Source of the DNA: Cercis canadensis
Lineage: Eukaryota; Streptophyta; Magnoliopsida; Fabales; Fabaceae
DNA: 64,000 nucleotides
Direction of reading: 5' to 3'
Assembly (NCBI GenBank): GCA_003255065.1
Contig: QAOA01001821.1
Span: forward strand, 62,001-126,000
Part shown: one piece after another, positions 47,912 through 59,164 of the stretch
Numbering within the stretch: the stretch's first letter is position 1
Layout of the letters: every line of letters starts with the position of its first letter
Notes under the pieces: generated by a model
Told to the model about the DNA's origin: nothing
What the model saw: the letters and a program-made list of their open reading frames with translations, nothing else
The model's database searches: none
Position numbers and translations under genes: made by a program

Positions 47912-48068
47912 CACTACAACAAATTTCTTAGATTTTAACAAAATTTTTTCATTGGAATTTGAGTCGTTAGAAAAGTGGCAATTAGAATTCCAACAGTATT
48001 TTATTCCGTTGANATTGAAATTCCAACGGTATTTTATTCCGTTGAAAAATAAAGATTTTCTTGTAGTG
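47912..48068. mobile_element. Mini-CACTA element with an assembly join inside
   Basis: Begins CACTACAACAAATTTCTT and ends ATTTTCTTGTAGTG; flanked by AAG on both sides (47909-47911 and 48069-48071), a 3-bp target duplication. A single N at 48013 separates two near-copies of AATTCCAACRGTATTTTATT, so the true element is probably about 30 bases shorter. Confidence 0.8.
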
Positions 48069-48854
48069 AAGATTGGTTACAAAACTCTTATAAAACTAAA
48101 GTGATTCCATGTGAGTCAAATAGTTAAATAATAATTAAGGTGTACAAAATTGGGCCATAAAGAAAAATTCTATTCTTCATAAATTTATCTTATAATTTTT
48201 AATTTTTACCATTTTTGCTAGCATTTAACTGTTTTGACTCATATTGGTTGTTTATATTAGAGATTTGTATTAAGTTAAAAAATGATAACTAATTTGGTTG
48301 AAAATAAAAGTTTTGAGGAAATAGTAATACTACCTCTCACTTTAGAGACATAGTAGCATAGTAAATCCTTAATTTAATTAAATTGTTAGATATTGAAGTT
48401 TTAGTAACATCATATAAAATTTTAATAGGCTGGTTTAAGTTCAAATATTGTCAACTATATCATATGTGGAAGTGAATATAAAACAAAAGAGTGTGCAATT
48501 AATATAACTTTAATTAAAGTCGTTCTCAAAATTTATAAATTTTATATTATAATGTAAAGTCACATCCAGAATAAAATAAAAAAATAAAATGTGTCACTTG
48601 GCAGAATAGAAGGAAAATAATAGAGAGAGAGAGAGGGGAAAAAAAAAAGGCACACATCCACTTGCACTTGCACTAACAATATAAAAAGCCAGTCGGCAAC
48701 TTGGGGCTGGACCAATCTGGCTAACTTTGTTCTGCTCTCTGTTAAATATTGCCAATTAGGTATATTAGGTTTCACAGCCTGTTTGGTAATGGTCTGCTCT
48801 GGATTTGCCTCCTTTTTTTAAATTTGTGTTGCAATAATTAATGTTAATTATTGA

Positions 48855-49305
48855 CTCATTGAACTCAATATTGTAATTTAAAAATAAATTTACATAATTA
48901 TTATACTTTTCAACTTATTTATCTAAATATTACAATTTTTAAAAAATTAAAAATAAAAAAAAAATTTAAACATGTGAGAACTACCGGACACGCCAATAGT
49001 CACGCGGCATGTCCACATGGGACATGCCAATAGCCTATTGGTGTGTCCCTTTATATTCTTTCCTACTTGCAGCTTTTTTGCTTTTTTATTTTTAAAAGGC
49101 AACAAGAAAGGACATGTCATGGGGTCATTGGTGTGTCTGACGTTAACACGCTGCGCGGTCATTGGCGTGGCCAGTGGTTCCCACATGTCATTTTTTTTTT
49201 AATTTTTAATTTTTTTAAAATTATAATATTTAAGTAATTAAGTTAAAAACTGTTATAAATTAATAAATTTGTTTGTAAAGTGTAATATTGTTAATTATTT
49301 ACTAC
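48855..49305. mobile_element. Large foldback element (about 450 bp)
   Basis: Inner arms: ACATGTGAGAACTACCGGAC with ACGCCAATAGTCACGCGGC on the left, mirrored on the right by GCGCGGTCATTGGCGTGGCC and AGTGGTTCCCACATGT. Outer AT-rich arms also mirror (TTACAATTTTTAAAAAATTA on the left against its complement on the right) out to about 200 bases each. The middle carries a second small hairpin (GGACATGCCAATAGCC / TATTGGTGTGTCC). Open frames on both strands here are a result of the palindrome. GC-rich inner arms contrast with the flanks. Confidence 0.75.
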
Positions 49306-50147
49306 ATTTTCATCAATTCACGACTCTTTTATATATAATTGAAGAACAAATCAAGCTTTAAATTTACTTAATAATTAAAATTACTCTTTGAATATATAGA
49401 ATGATATAGATGGTTCATTGTTATATCTACTATTGTCATCAATAAAATAATCGACCAGTTCCATCATATCAACAATGGTGATGTTGGGATTATCATTGAA
49501 AGAGAGCAACCAGTAAAACCCTAGTTTTATTTGACATATAATAGAAGCCAAGGAACCTATGAGGCCATTTTACACTATATCTATACCTTCAAAGAGAAGC
49601 CGCCGCAACGCATGTGACACGCCTTTGTAGACATGTCAAATCCAAATTGACAAAGAGAAGAATAAATGATTGTTACACATTGCACAATGGATGTTTCAAT
49701 ATGGGTTAACAAGAAAAAATAATCAGTCAGGTCATGTTAATTAGCTGAAAGAGAAACGTTAATTAAGGGCATTTATTTTGTTTTGGTTTTTAGATATTAT
49801 TTATTATTACTTAAGTTTTAGGTGATACGATTAAATTTTTAATGAGATCTTATGTTATTTTAATTAATTTGATTAAATTCAAATATTATTACTAGACAGT
49901 GTAAAATAAAATAATAAACAGATAGAATGACTCTTAACTCCAATGATCGCACACTTGAACTTGTATAATACAGTTATATGATGTGTAAATAAAAAATTAT
50001 TAAGAGAAACTAATCAATGAATCTATACACTTGTTCTCTTGGTTATATATGAATGTTTAAGTCAAAGTATAAGTTTTGCTATTTTGTATATAAATTCCAT
50101 TTGATTTAAATAATTTCATCATAGGAGTTTCAACATCACAAACAGGT
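49306..50147. other. AT-rich intergenic DNA
   Basis: No gene seen. Confidence 0.4.
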
Positions 50148-50156
50148 TAGTTTTTA

Positions 50157-50526
50157 GAGTAAAACCCTTTTTTGGTCCCTGAAAAATTCAACGATGGACA
50201 AGTTAGTCCCCAAAAAATGTTTGCTGACAATTTCGTCCTCAAATTATGGTTCCGTACGACAAATTAGTCCTTGAAAAATTTTCGCTGACAATTTAGTCCT
50301 CAAATTATGGTTCCGTACGACAAATTAGTCCTCAGTTGAGGATTAATTCGAGGACTAATTTGTCGTATGAAACCATAATTCGAGGACTAAATTGTCAGCA
50401 AATATAATTCGAGGACTAATTTGTCGTACGGAATCATAATTCGAGGATGAAATTGTCAACGAACATTTTTGGAGGACTAACTTGTCAATCACTGAATAAT
50501 TCAGGGACTAAAAAGGGGTTTTACTC
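50157..50526. mobile_element. Palindromic Mutator-type MITE, copy 2 (370 bp)
   Basis: Same length, ends and internal modules as 47044-47413. Flanked by the perfect 9-bp direct repeat TAGTTTTTA (50148-50156 and 50527-50535). The centre reads TCCTCAGTTGAGGA near 50329-50342. The different target duplications show two independent insertions rather than a segmental duplication. Confidence 0.9.
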
Positions 50527-50647
50527 TAGTTTTTATGGTTACATAAAAAATTGAGGAGACATATTAGTTGCTTCAGTTTTGACATAGGATAAATAGTTAA
50601 TTAATAGATGCCTATCAATGAGCGATCAATGGCACTAATTAAACAAA

Positions 50648-50938
50648 TTTTGTATTCATGCAACTCAATGCTACCAATTAAATCAACTTGCAATTTCATT
50701 GGCAAAAACGCTAATTTGGATATATACCACATGAAAAAAAAATTAAATTACTAAGCTGAAAATTTTAATTAATTGAACATTAAGTGAAGACTTTTGTATC
50801 GATGCAACTCAATCCTACCAATTAAATCAACTTGCAATTTCATTGGCAAAAACGCTAATTTGGATACCACATGAAAAAAAAATTATATTACTAAGCTGAA
50901 AAATTTAATTAATTCTTAAGCGAACATCAAGTGAGGAC
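50648..50938. repeat. Tandem duplication, 2 x about 144 bp
   Basis: Both units contain GATGCAACTCAAT or CATGCAACTCAAT, then CAACTTGCAATTTCATTGGC and AAAAACGCTAATTTGGATA, with a small indel (TATATACCAC against TACCAC). No N lies between them, so likely genuine. Confidence 0.85.
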
Positions 50939-51244
50939 TTTTGTATCTCTCCTAATGATTTATTAGTGAAAGAAAAAATTAATGATAAATTTAATCAAAT
51001 AATTAATTATTATATCTCTAGCAAACAATATAATATTGGTTTTCCATATCCAGGATGGAATCTCTATCATTGGCAAAGAAACAGCTAATATTGATAGAAT
51101 TATATGGCTGTTGTTGGGAGGTATGTGCTTCATGGCTCCATGCCAACACTTTTTAAGATCCTCACTTTCTGCATCTGGAAAGTATACATTAAAAGTCTCA
51201 TGTATGTGTAATCCAAGTTTTGTTTTTAATATTTTTAATATATA

Positions 51245-51955
51245 TTTTCTGTTTCCTTCCTCTTTGTGTTTTCTTTTTCTGCTTTTGTGTTGGCTACCAA
51301 AGCATTACTTAGCCAATCAGTAAAGGGGAGTGGCATGCAGCAAAACAGAAGCATATGTAACTATATTAAAGTGCCTTTTGTCAATGTGATTCTTGACATG
51401 TGGATAATATTCTTGTATCTGACTCAGAAAAAAGCATCACATTAGGCATCAAGAGGAAGGCAATGCAAAAAAGCAAATATAAAACCAATAAAAAAGTAGA
51501 AAAATACTCTTTATCTTGTAGACTATATGCAGTCTAAATCAGCTAAAATTAATTTTCCAATATAGGTAAAATCTCAAGGCTATTATGTACCTAAAAAAGT
51601 TCAAGACTACTTCTGGAAATTTCTTGTATTCAAGTTGACTACTTTGCCCAAAGTGAATTTTAGCTTTAAAGACACTTGGAAATGAAAGCAAAAAGATTGG
51701 CTTTTCCTTTTCTTCTTTTTTCATTTTTTCCTAGACAGAATGTCCTTTTCTTTTAATACTAGAAAGGAAAGAAAGGGTTAATAAAAAAAGGAAAGCAGAA
51801 AGGGGGGCCAAAAACAACTCTTGACTTGTAAATAAACACTTTTTAGTCACCTTAACCTTCCCTAGTTGACATTAATTGTAGCATGTTTTAAGTTTTCTTG
51901 CCTTAAGAATCTTTAGTTTTCACATATTTAATCTAAATGTCTAGTTATAAAATAT
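51245..51955 (+). repeat. Segment U copy 2 (uninterrupted)
   Basis: Uninterrupted counterpart of 40332-40809 plus 43610-43795. It keeps the pre-insertion target AGGGTTAAT near 51774. It carries about 60 extra bases near 51580-51645 (TATGTACCTAAAAAAGTTCA and following) absent from copy 1. No coding function recognised. Confidence 0.85.
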
Positions 51956-52261
51956 TTAAGACATATAAAATTTAAGACCTAGACAACTAACAATTTTTCG
52001 AACTATCTAATAATACATGATGTCCTTGTATAATTCAATTAGAATTTTTTATTTGAAGTCTATAAGATTTGTAACATAGAATCCATTTGGGAGTACTCTT
52101 TATGTAATATTCTCAAAATTTATGATTTGTTATAAAAGAAGGAAAAAAAACTAATACCAAAAACTAGCATTCCTAAATGGATCACACATATTCTATATTA
52201 ACATAGTAAAACACAAAATATGCATAATGATTAATAATATATATATAAGTACTAAGCTAAA

Positions 52262-52345
52262 TCATTAAGTGTGATCTAGTAATAAGAGATCTAAAAAATT
52301 TACAATAAGTTAAGAGTTTGAACTTCGTGTTGTCATGTAATAAAA
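52262..52345 (+). mobile_element. Possible SINE head
   Basis: GTGTGATCTAGTAATAAGAG (A-box-like) and AGAGTTTGAACTTCG (B-box-like) at tRNA spacing, similar in plan to 27955-28090. No tail defined. Confidence 0.35.
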
Positions 52346-52414
52346 ATAAATAAATACTAATGGTGAGAAACTAAAAAATTTAAATAATTTATAAGGAGTC
52401 TAGAGTTTAAATCA

Positions 52415-52417
<3 letters not shown>

Positions 52418-52447
<30 letters not shown>

Positions 52448-52448
52448 N

Positions 52449-52497
<49 letters not shown>
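52418..52497. repeat. Compound microsatellite (TA)n N (TG)n
   Basis: (AT)n to 52447, an N at 52448, then about 24 TG units. The N probably marks an assembly break at the repeat. Confidence 0.95.
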
Positions 52498-52499
<2 letters not shown>

Positions 52500-52501
<2 letters not shown>

Positions 52502-53190
52502 ATCCAAAGCATTTGGATATATTTTCTATATCCATTTACCATACAGTGGGTTTATGGCTTCCTCTCTTTCCCCAATATTTCATTTTAGTGATGGCTCTCT
52601 CGATATTTTTTAAGCTTTCCAGCTGGCCACAAACTGCATTTATTTAATATTCATTATGCTATACCCCGCTAAACATTGACCTGAATAGACCAAAAGGCTT
52701 AAGCATGATGATGACTCCGAAGTTAAATCAGTAATATTGGTAAAAGTTGTCACATATATATGAGTCATTATCTATGACAACAGTTTGAGCCTCCTGTGAG
52801 GACGTAATTACTATATATTATATATAGATGCTTAAATTTCAACAAAGTTTCCCAGTGTTATAAAATACCATGCATAATCTTGGCTTTTCTCAGTGGAGCT
52901 TTCAGTTTTCAGTATTTTAGATGGGTCAATGGATCTAAAAAAATATACTATACAGTGATTTGTGCTCCACGAAATAGCAGAGAAACTTAAGGAAGAGGTA
53001 CAAAGCATGAGGTTATGAAATACAAATTATTTTCCCATTAGCTTGTATTTGACATTTAATTAATTGCTAATTTTTAATAAATGCTTATTGAATTTTTGTG
53101 TGTGTGTTTTCATTAGATTAATAAACACAATTTATAAGATTGAACCAAGCTATATTTTGAACTTACTCTTCGAGTTTAAGGCATCTTTGT
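52500..53190. other. AT-rich intergenic DNA
   Basis: No gene seen. Confidence 0.4.
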
Positions 53191-53193
53191 TTT

Positions 53194-53403
53194 GGTTTAA
53201 ACCATAAGGGTATCATCAAGTTAATTTTAGTGTATTGAGACTAAGTCTCTTCTCAGATAATCTTAAGGGCGCACCGTCACACCCTCCACATTGGCATAGT
53301 ACATTCAAGAAAAAAATTTCCTTGAGTTGTAGCCTTAAGATTAGAACCTTGGCTAACTTAGATGAATCTATTATATCATTATCGATAGGTTAAACACTTG
53401 GGA
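53194..53403 (-). mobile_element. tRNA-derived SINE, family D, copy 2
   Basis: On the complement: AATAGATTCATCTAAGTTAG, CAAGGTTCTAATCTTAAGG (B-box region), TTGAATGTACTATGCCAATG, GACTTAGTCTCAATAC and GATACCCTTATGGTTTAAAC. Same order as 37799-38008; diverged. Confidence 0.6.
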
Positions 53404-53558
53404 TTAGAATCTAAGGCATATGAATCCAACAATCCTAGTTCTCTCCATGCACAATTTGAGAAAAAATTTCTCTAACCATCTAGCATCTCTTTTTAATTAT
53501 TCAGTATAAACTGTTAAATCAATCTCAATTGTTTATAAGAACAAATTTAGAATGTGTT

Positions 53559-53594
<36 letters not shown>

Positions 53595-55461
53595 CATACC
53601 CCATGTTAAGGTCCAAATAAAAAAAGTTTACTCGTTGGTTTAGAATAAACTATGGCTATTGACAAGAACCACTAATGTTGTCATTGTGTTTCTACTTTAT
53701 GAGTTTATTAATTTTTTTTTAAAAGAAATAAAGTAGAAGCTTTTGGAGTGATGTGATAGTAATAGTGAAAAGTAATAGTGGCATTGCGTGTAACCCACAA
53801 ATCAAAACGTTAGAAAAAGATTATGAACCAAAGCATGTGATGCTGAGGTGGAAAAGGCCGGCTTCAAGGACAAAAGAAGATGGCATGGATAGTTGGATAC
53901 TCAAGGAATCTCCTAATATCCCTTTACTTTTAGCCAAAAACAAGGGATGCAAATGCAAATTCTCCAAAAAAAGATTCACTCGTTATGCCCTTTTGATAAC
54001 TTGATAAGAGCTCTCACTGCTCACATTTAGGAGAACTTTCTTCTCAGCAAGTAACCCTAGCATATTATTGGAAGTCTAAAAGCCACACCTTTAAGCCATT
54101 TGAATGCCTTTACAATATGGACCCAACAAAATCCTCGATTGTAGCATTGGGGCAATGCATAGATCCCCACTCACCCATCAAAACTAAAGCTTTTCAAAGA
54201 GGAAAAGAAAGAAAGTTGTGAGAAGAAGAAAGAAGACAAAGAAGAATGATCTTCTTCAATTTATTATAACTGCATCACTAATATAAATTGCGATAGGAGA
54301 ATAGAGAAAAGAAGAATGTCTAGTTCTATACTTGTCACCAAGCCAAATCAGTTTCTTTTGTGAACAAGTGGATGCAAAACTTTTCCATCTAGGTCATGGC
54401 TATATCAATCATGGGGACGAGCATTGTCACACTTTCTTCAGGCTTGTCCTAATTGTCAATTAGTTGATTGTTTTTATATGATTATTCAAAAAGATCAATT
54501 TCGTGGTTTAGGTTCAATTAGATATTGAACCAATAATTGAGGTAACATAATTAACTATATTATTATTTTTTTGTAATTAATATATGGACCACATTAGAAG
54601 ATCCTCTGTTCTTCTTGGTTTGTGGGATGATTGACCCACTCATTGACATTGATATTGTCGGAATGGATTTCAAAATAAGCTAAAGCATTTAACATTATTC
54701 TATGTTTGGTGCTCTATTACAATATTTGGTTATTTTGTTATGTTTATGGTTATCATGCATATGTAATTATTATTAGGTATTTGATTCTCATGTTTTTTGT
54801 TGAATTTTTTTTTTTTTGGTAAATAAAAATATAAGAGGTAGATAAGTTGCTTCAATTCTAAAGCAAAGCATCACAATGCGAATATCTACCAATAAAATAT
54901 CAACACCTGGATTTCAACTGAAACCTTCTTATGTACACACAGCTCGAACTAACCAATTGAAGGAACCTTTATTGGCTTTTATATGTGTTTATTAAAATTT
55001 ATAAATGGGGCTGAAGCAATAAATTATAATATAACCTAACTTTTAACACATAAAAAAGCAATTTTTCCTAAAAGTTTTTTACTTGCTAACGAAGTAACAT
55101 GCTTCCATTGCACATCATTATACTGTTGCGTGTCTATAAAGTTTTAGTGTAATATTTATTGATTTTAGATTACATTAACTATATGCATGTGTGCAATGAT
55201 GCAATGCAAATGGTGTTAAATAAATAGCTTGAGTTATATGGATATAATGCATAAAAAAAAAATGACTTTGAGTAATAGAGATTTATTTGATATGAGCGGC
55301 TATATAATAGTGAGTTATTTGTTCATTTCTACAAATTTTATCCCACTATTTTTAATAAGATTTGAACTTGAGGTCTTTACAATAAAGTATCTAAAAAAAA
55401 ATCAAAATTACCCCCATGGTGATAGTAAAAGGGATTGTTTAGCCTAATTAGATTTATGTTT
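53404..55461. other. Intergenic DNA with an AT microsatellite
   Basis: (AT)n at 53565-53592. The open frame at 53753-54004 (83 codons, Lys-rich) has no recognised domain, and neighbouring AG-rich DNA (54190-54250) looks like low-complexity. No gene supported. Confidence 0.4.
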
Positions 55462-55466
55462 ATAAC

Positions 55467-55762
55467 TGTAGATACTCAATCTTTTAGCCCATTACATTCA
55501 GGTCCATTTCGACAAAGGTTCACATCATCAAAATCTGTATATGCTCATCATAATCTTTGACCCTCATCTATAAAGAGCCCCCAGCAAATATAAAGACTTT
55601 TGTTTCCCTTAGCATTTATTACATTCTTTAACTCGGACCGTACTAACATAAGCTTCGGAGTTCGGATATCACCACCCGACTTTTAATCAATTTGTTATTG
55701 TGCAGTTCCCTCAACCCAACCTTATCTATCCACCGACCTTCAGCTCATATCAGGCATCGTCA
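55467..55762 (+). mobile_element. Solo LTR (296 bp)
   Basis: Begins TGTAGATACTC and ends GGCATCGTCA (TG...CA), with the perfect 5-bp target duplication ATAAC at 55462-55466 and 55763-55767. Inside are a TATA-like CTATAAAGAG (near 55569) and ACATAAGCTTCGGAGTTCGG, then CACCCGACTTTT, the layout of promoter then R-U5 of gypsy-type plant LTRs. No internal element remains. Confidence 0.8.
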
Positions 55763-55767
55763 ATAAC

Positions 55768-57510
55768 AATAGATTGAGAGAAGTCAAATTTGTTGATTTG
55801 ATATAAATGAATTTTCTTTTATTATGATTTCTTATAAAGGTAAGTAAGCACTAGGCCCCATTAATTTTATTTGTATTTTATACAAGTTACTTTATTTGTG
55901 ACATATTTTTATGAATTTCTTGGTTGTCTTTCCGTCAATTTGTTTAAGGATTATTATAATTCTTCCTTTCACGATCAAAATTCATAAGAATAATAACAAT
56001 CCAACTAATATATGCATAACTTTGAATACCTTCACTCTTCAGCTGTTTATAATCGAGTTTAATAGAAAAAAAAAAAATTAAAAGGGATTTGATAAAATCA
56101 TGGACTAACAGAAACATCAATCGCCATAATAAAAAAAAAATAGTTATTTGATTTGACATATGAAAATTTGTACTATTTTTTTTCTAGCTAGGGTCAAAAT
56201 TATAGTTAGTTGTTTAGTGTCAATCATTTTCTAGGTAACTTTCTTTCCAGCCAAACAGTGCGTAGGAAACCACGATGTCCTTTCAGCAAAATGCCCTTAA
56301 GGATCCAAAAAGAGGATAGCCATTGGTGTAGCCGTCTTTTAAAATGTGTGAATGTGAGTGTCGGTGTTTCCGCTCCTTTTGTAGTGGCACTGGCACACAC
56401 CACTTTGCAGTATTTTTTAGAGCTCAAAACCATTTAAATAAACGAAACATGCAAAGAGAAAGACAACTTTTTCTGAGTCTCCCATGTGCTATAACATAAA
56501 GCAAAGCCAAAGCCATGACCGAAAGTAAATAAACCAAATTTTCTTCTGGTTGACTATCTATATCATCCTACTCATATGGTATTTATGTTTATTTATTATT
56601 GCCAAATTTTGATTATTTGTGGTGATTTATGTTTGATACTTGTAATGAAAGAAAATTAATCAAATACTAAATTGTTTCAAAATCAAATCATATCGTGTTT
56701 TCTATGTTCAAGTTATTGATTTTGAATTTTTTTTTCAGAAAAATAGAAGTCATGTTAAGTTTGTTCATAGGGTGTTATAATTTTCTTTTGCTCTTAAGAA
56801 ATTATGCAATGAGGATAACATATCCCTTTTCATAATCTCACATCACTTGGTATCTATAAAATTTAAATCGATATATTCAAGATAAAGAACTTGTTGATTA
56901 ATTATTAAGGTGTTTTATATTTTTTTTTACCATTAGATAGATAAAATTAAAATTTTTAATTAGAAAATATGAGGAAATAAAAATTTAAACTTGAAACTTC
57001 AACCCTTTTAAAAGATCTTAAAATCAATTGTGTTATGTATACTTATGACTTGTGTTATCAAAATGTTCTCTTGTAAACTAAATGATCTGTAGTCAAGTGA
57101 TACTGAGGTCATCATTAGAGTTAATANAATAAGTTTTGTGTTTAAATATAGAGTAGTAACTAAAAATAAAAAAAAAATTCTCTTGTACACATTGTATTAT
57201 TATTTATCATATTATATTTAAAATTGTCACTCCAAATTTTGATATATTATTCATTACAAATCAGACAGAGCATTTACCACGCAAGTTTCAGGTCTTCTTT
57301 CTAAGTCTATTTTACATTGACTTTGTAAAGTGGGAAATTTCATTGAAGTTTTGTCTTAACGTGTGCTACACTCGAGGAAGTATGAACACATTTTTGTTTT
57401 TTTTCTCTTCTTCTTATAGATGAAGCAAAACCAAGAAGTTTCATGTAAATTGCTAAAAATATGTTTCGCACGCAATCCTATCCTAAAAGATTCCCATTTT
57501 TTTTCCTTTT
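55768..57510. other. AT-rich intergenic DNA with one less AT-rich patch
   Basis: 56220-56440 is relatively GC-rich and open on both strands, with no recognised protein family. A lone N at 57127 lies between AATA repeats. No gene supported. Confidence 0.35.
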
Positions 57511-57516
57511 CACAAT

Positions 57517-57718
57517 GGAAGTTTTTTAAATACTTTGTTGTATGTTATACTACATAAGAATAGCTAGTGTGTGAATTATATGTGTACAAACTAACTATTT
57601 TTAAGTTTATTTGAGAAAATAAGATAAATTAATTTTATATCAAATAAAATATAAAAATTACGTATACTTACCATATCAGTGTAGTATGAAATACACATGT
57701 AATATCATAAAATCTCTG
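57517..57718 (-). mobile_element. MITE family A, copy 3
   Basis: Same orientation as copy 2: GGAAGTTTTTTAAATACTTT, GTATGTTATACTACATAAG, GTGTAGTATGAAATACAC, AATATCATAAAATCTCTG. Somewhat diverged. Confidence 0.75.
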
Positions 57719-57842
57719 TTTGATAATACCTAACTTTTATTTGGTCTGTCATGATGAATGGTAAATGGTTTAATGCAATGTAATCAGGCTGAAATTTGTA
57801 TTTAGACAAGTTTTATAAAGGGAGTCGCTATTTTCACACTCG

Positions 57843-58035
57843 ATTTTGTTAATTGCACACTTTATTTAATGTTTAAATATAATATAGATTAATTTACTCT
57901 CATTTAAATTGTAAAAACTCTTGTTTAATATAGAAATTTTTCAGTTAAAGTTAAAAAATTTCTATATTAATTGAGGGTAATTTAATTTATATTATATTTA
58001 GACATTAAATAATGTGTGACATTAACAAAATTTTA
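57843..58035. mobile_element. MITE with about 60-bp terminal inverted repeats
   Basis: Left: GATTTTGTTAATTGCACAC then TTTAATGTTTAAATATAATA; right: TATTATATTTAGACATTAAA then GTGTGACATTAACAAAATT, its mirror. The right end is cut by the N at 58036, after which CATTAAATAATGT recurs, so the last bases may be duplicated by assembly. Non-coding. Confidence 0.75.
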
Positions 58036-58676
58036 NCATTAAATAATGTCAATAAAATGAAGAAACATATATAAAATATTAAGTCAAAAATTAAAATGAG
58101 AGATTTGTTTCACATAGTGTTTGTATTCAATTGGGATTTCGCTATTGAGGTTTGCTCCAATTAGAATCAACTAAATTTTTTGACCGTTGAGTACTCATGC
58201 GTGACATGAGATTTTCTGTGTTGATATTTGTTTCACAATGATTTTCTGTGTTTGATCTTAAGAAAATATTATATCAAGAGTTGTTTTCCTGCCTTTGTTA
58301 CAAATAACGCAATGCGATAGGTAATGATGATGAAAGGGGAGTCAACTGCAAGACCCTGGTTTCTATGGCCGTGAGGTACCAGTTAAGGCACAAGCTATTG
58401 GCTAATTGATAGTTGTTACTAGGGGCGACCAAAAAAAACCCAACCCATCGATTGGTGTTCGTTAAATCGAGTTAGATGTATATTAAATTTCGGGTTTAGT
58501 CTATCGGCTTGGGTTTTTAAAATTTTAATCCGGTCTAACCTGAACCAACCGGTAGCATAAGGAATATTTATACACCTCTCGAATAATTGAAAATTTTAAT
58601 ATAATGAAGCTCAAAAAAAAAAAATACTCCTAAAAAATTTGAAGTATCTCACATATGAAAAAATAAATAAATAAAC

Positions 58677-58886
58677 GGGGATTCTATGATACTACGTAAG
58701 TATGTCATACTACACTGACGTGGCAAGCATACATAATTTTCATATTTTATTATATATAAAATATAATTTATTTAATTTTTTAAACAAACTTAAAAACAGT
58801 TAATTTGTACACATGTCATTCATTTATTGGTTATTCCTATGTAGTATGACATACTACATAAATACTAAAAGTATCTAAGAAACCTC
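58677..58886 (+). mobile_element. MITE family A, copy 4 (210 bp)
   Basis: Opens GGGGATTCTATGATACTACG and AAGTATGTCATACTACA; closes TGTAGTATGACATACTAC and TAAGAAACCTC. The inner parts of the two ends are perfect inverted repeats of 16 bases (AGTATGTCATACTACA). Copies 2 and 3 are in the opposite orientation. Confidence 0.85.
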
Positions 58887-59046
58887 TATAAATAAATTCC
58901 TTCCACGTTGTGTAGAAGATTTATTTTTGTTTTCAATTATATATTTCATGACCAAAATAAAATGACGTAAATGTTGTGGGCATGCAAGCAAGCAAGAAAT
59001 TCAAACTCTCCTTTAAGATTTTGAAAATTAATCAATTTTGGGTCTT

Positions 59047-59164
59047 GATGTGTGCAAATTTTTCTCAACCAAGTTAAGTTTTTCTAAAACTTGGTAGGTT
59101 TTTTAGATGTGTGCAAATTTTTCTCAACCAAGTTAAGTTTTTCTAAAACTTGGTAGGTTTTTTT
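59047..59164. repeat. Tandem duplication, 2 x 59 bp
   Basis: GATGTGTGCAAATTTTTCTC, CAAGTTAAGTTTTTC and AAAACTTGGTAGG repeat at a period of 59 with no change until the end. No N between. Very recent or an assembly slip. Confidence 0.85.

Noticed and set aside
48947-49237. Small proteins on both strands at 48.95-49.24 kb
   Set aside because: The near-mirror sequences on opposite strands come from the palindrome of the foldback element.
52357-52647. Open frames over the TA/TG microsatellite
   Set aside because: They are made of dinucleotide repeat translation and one crosses an N.
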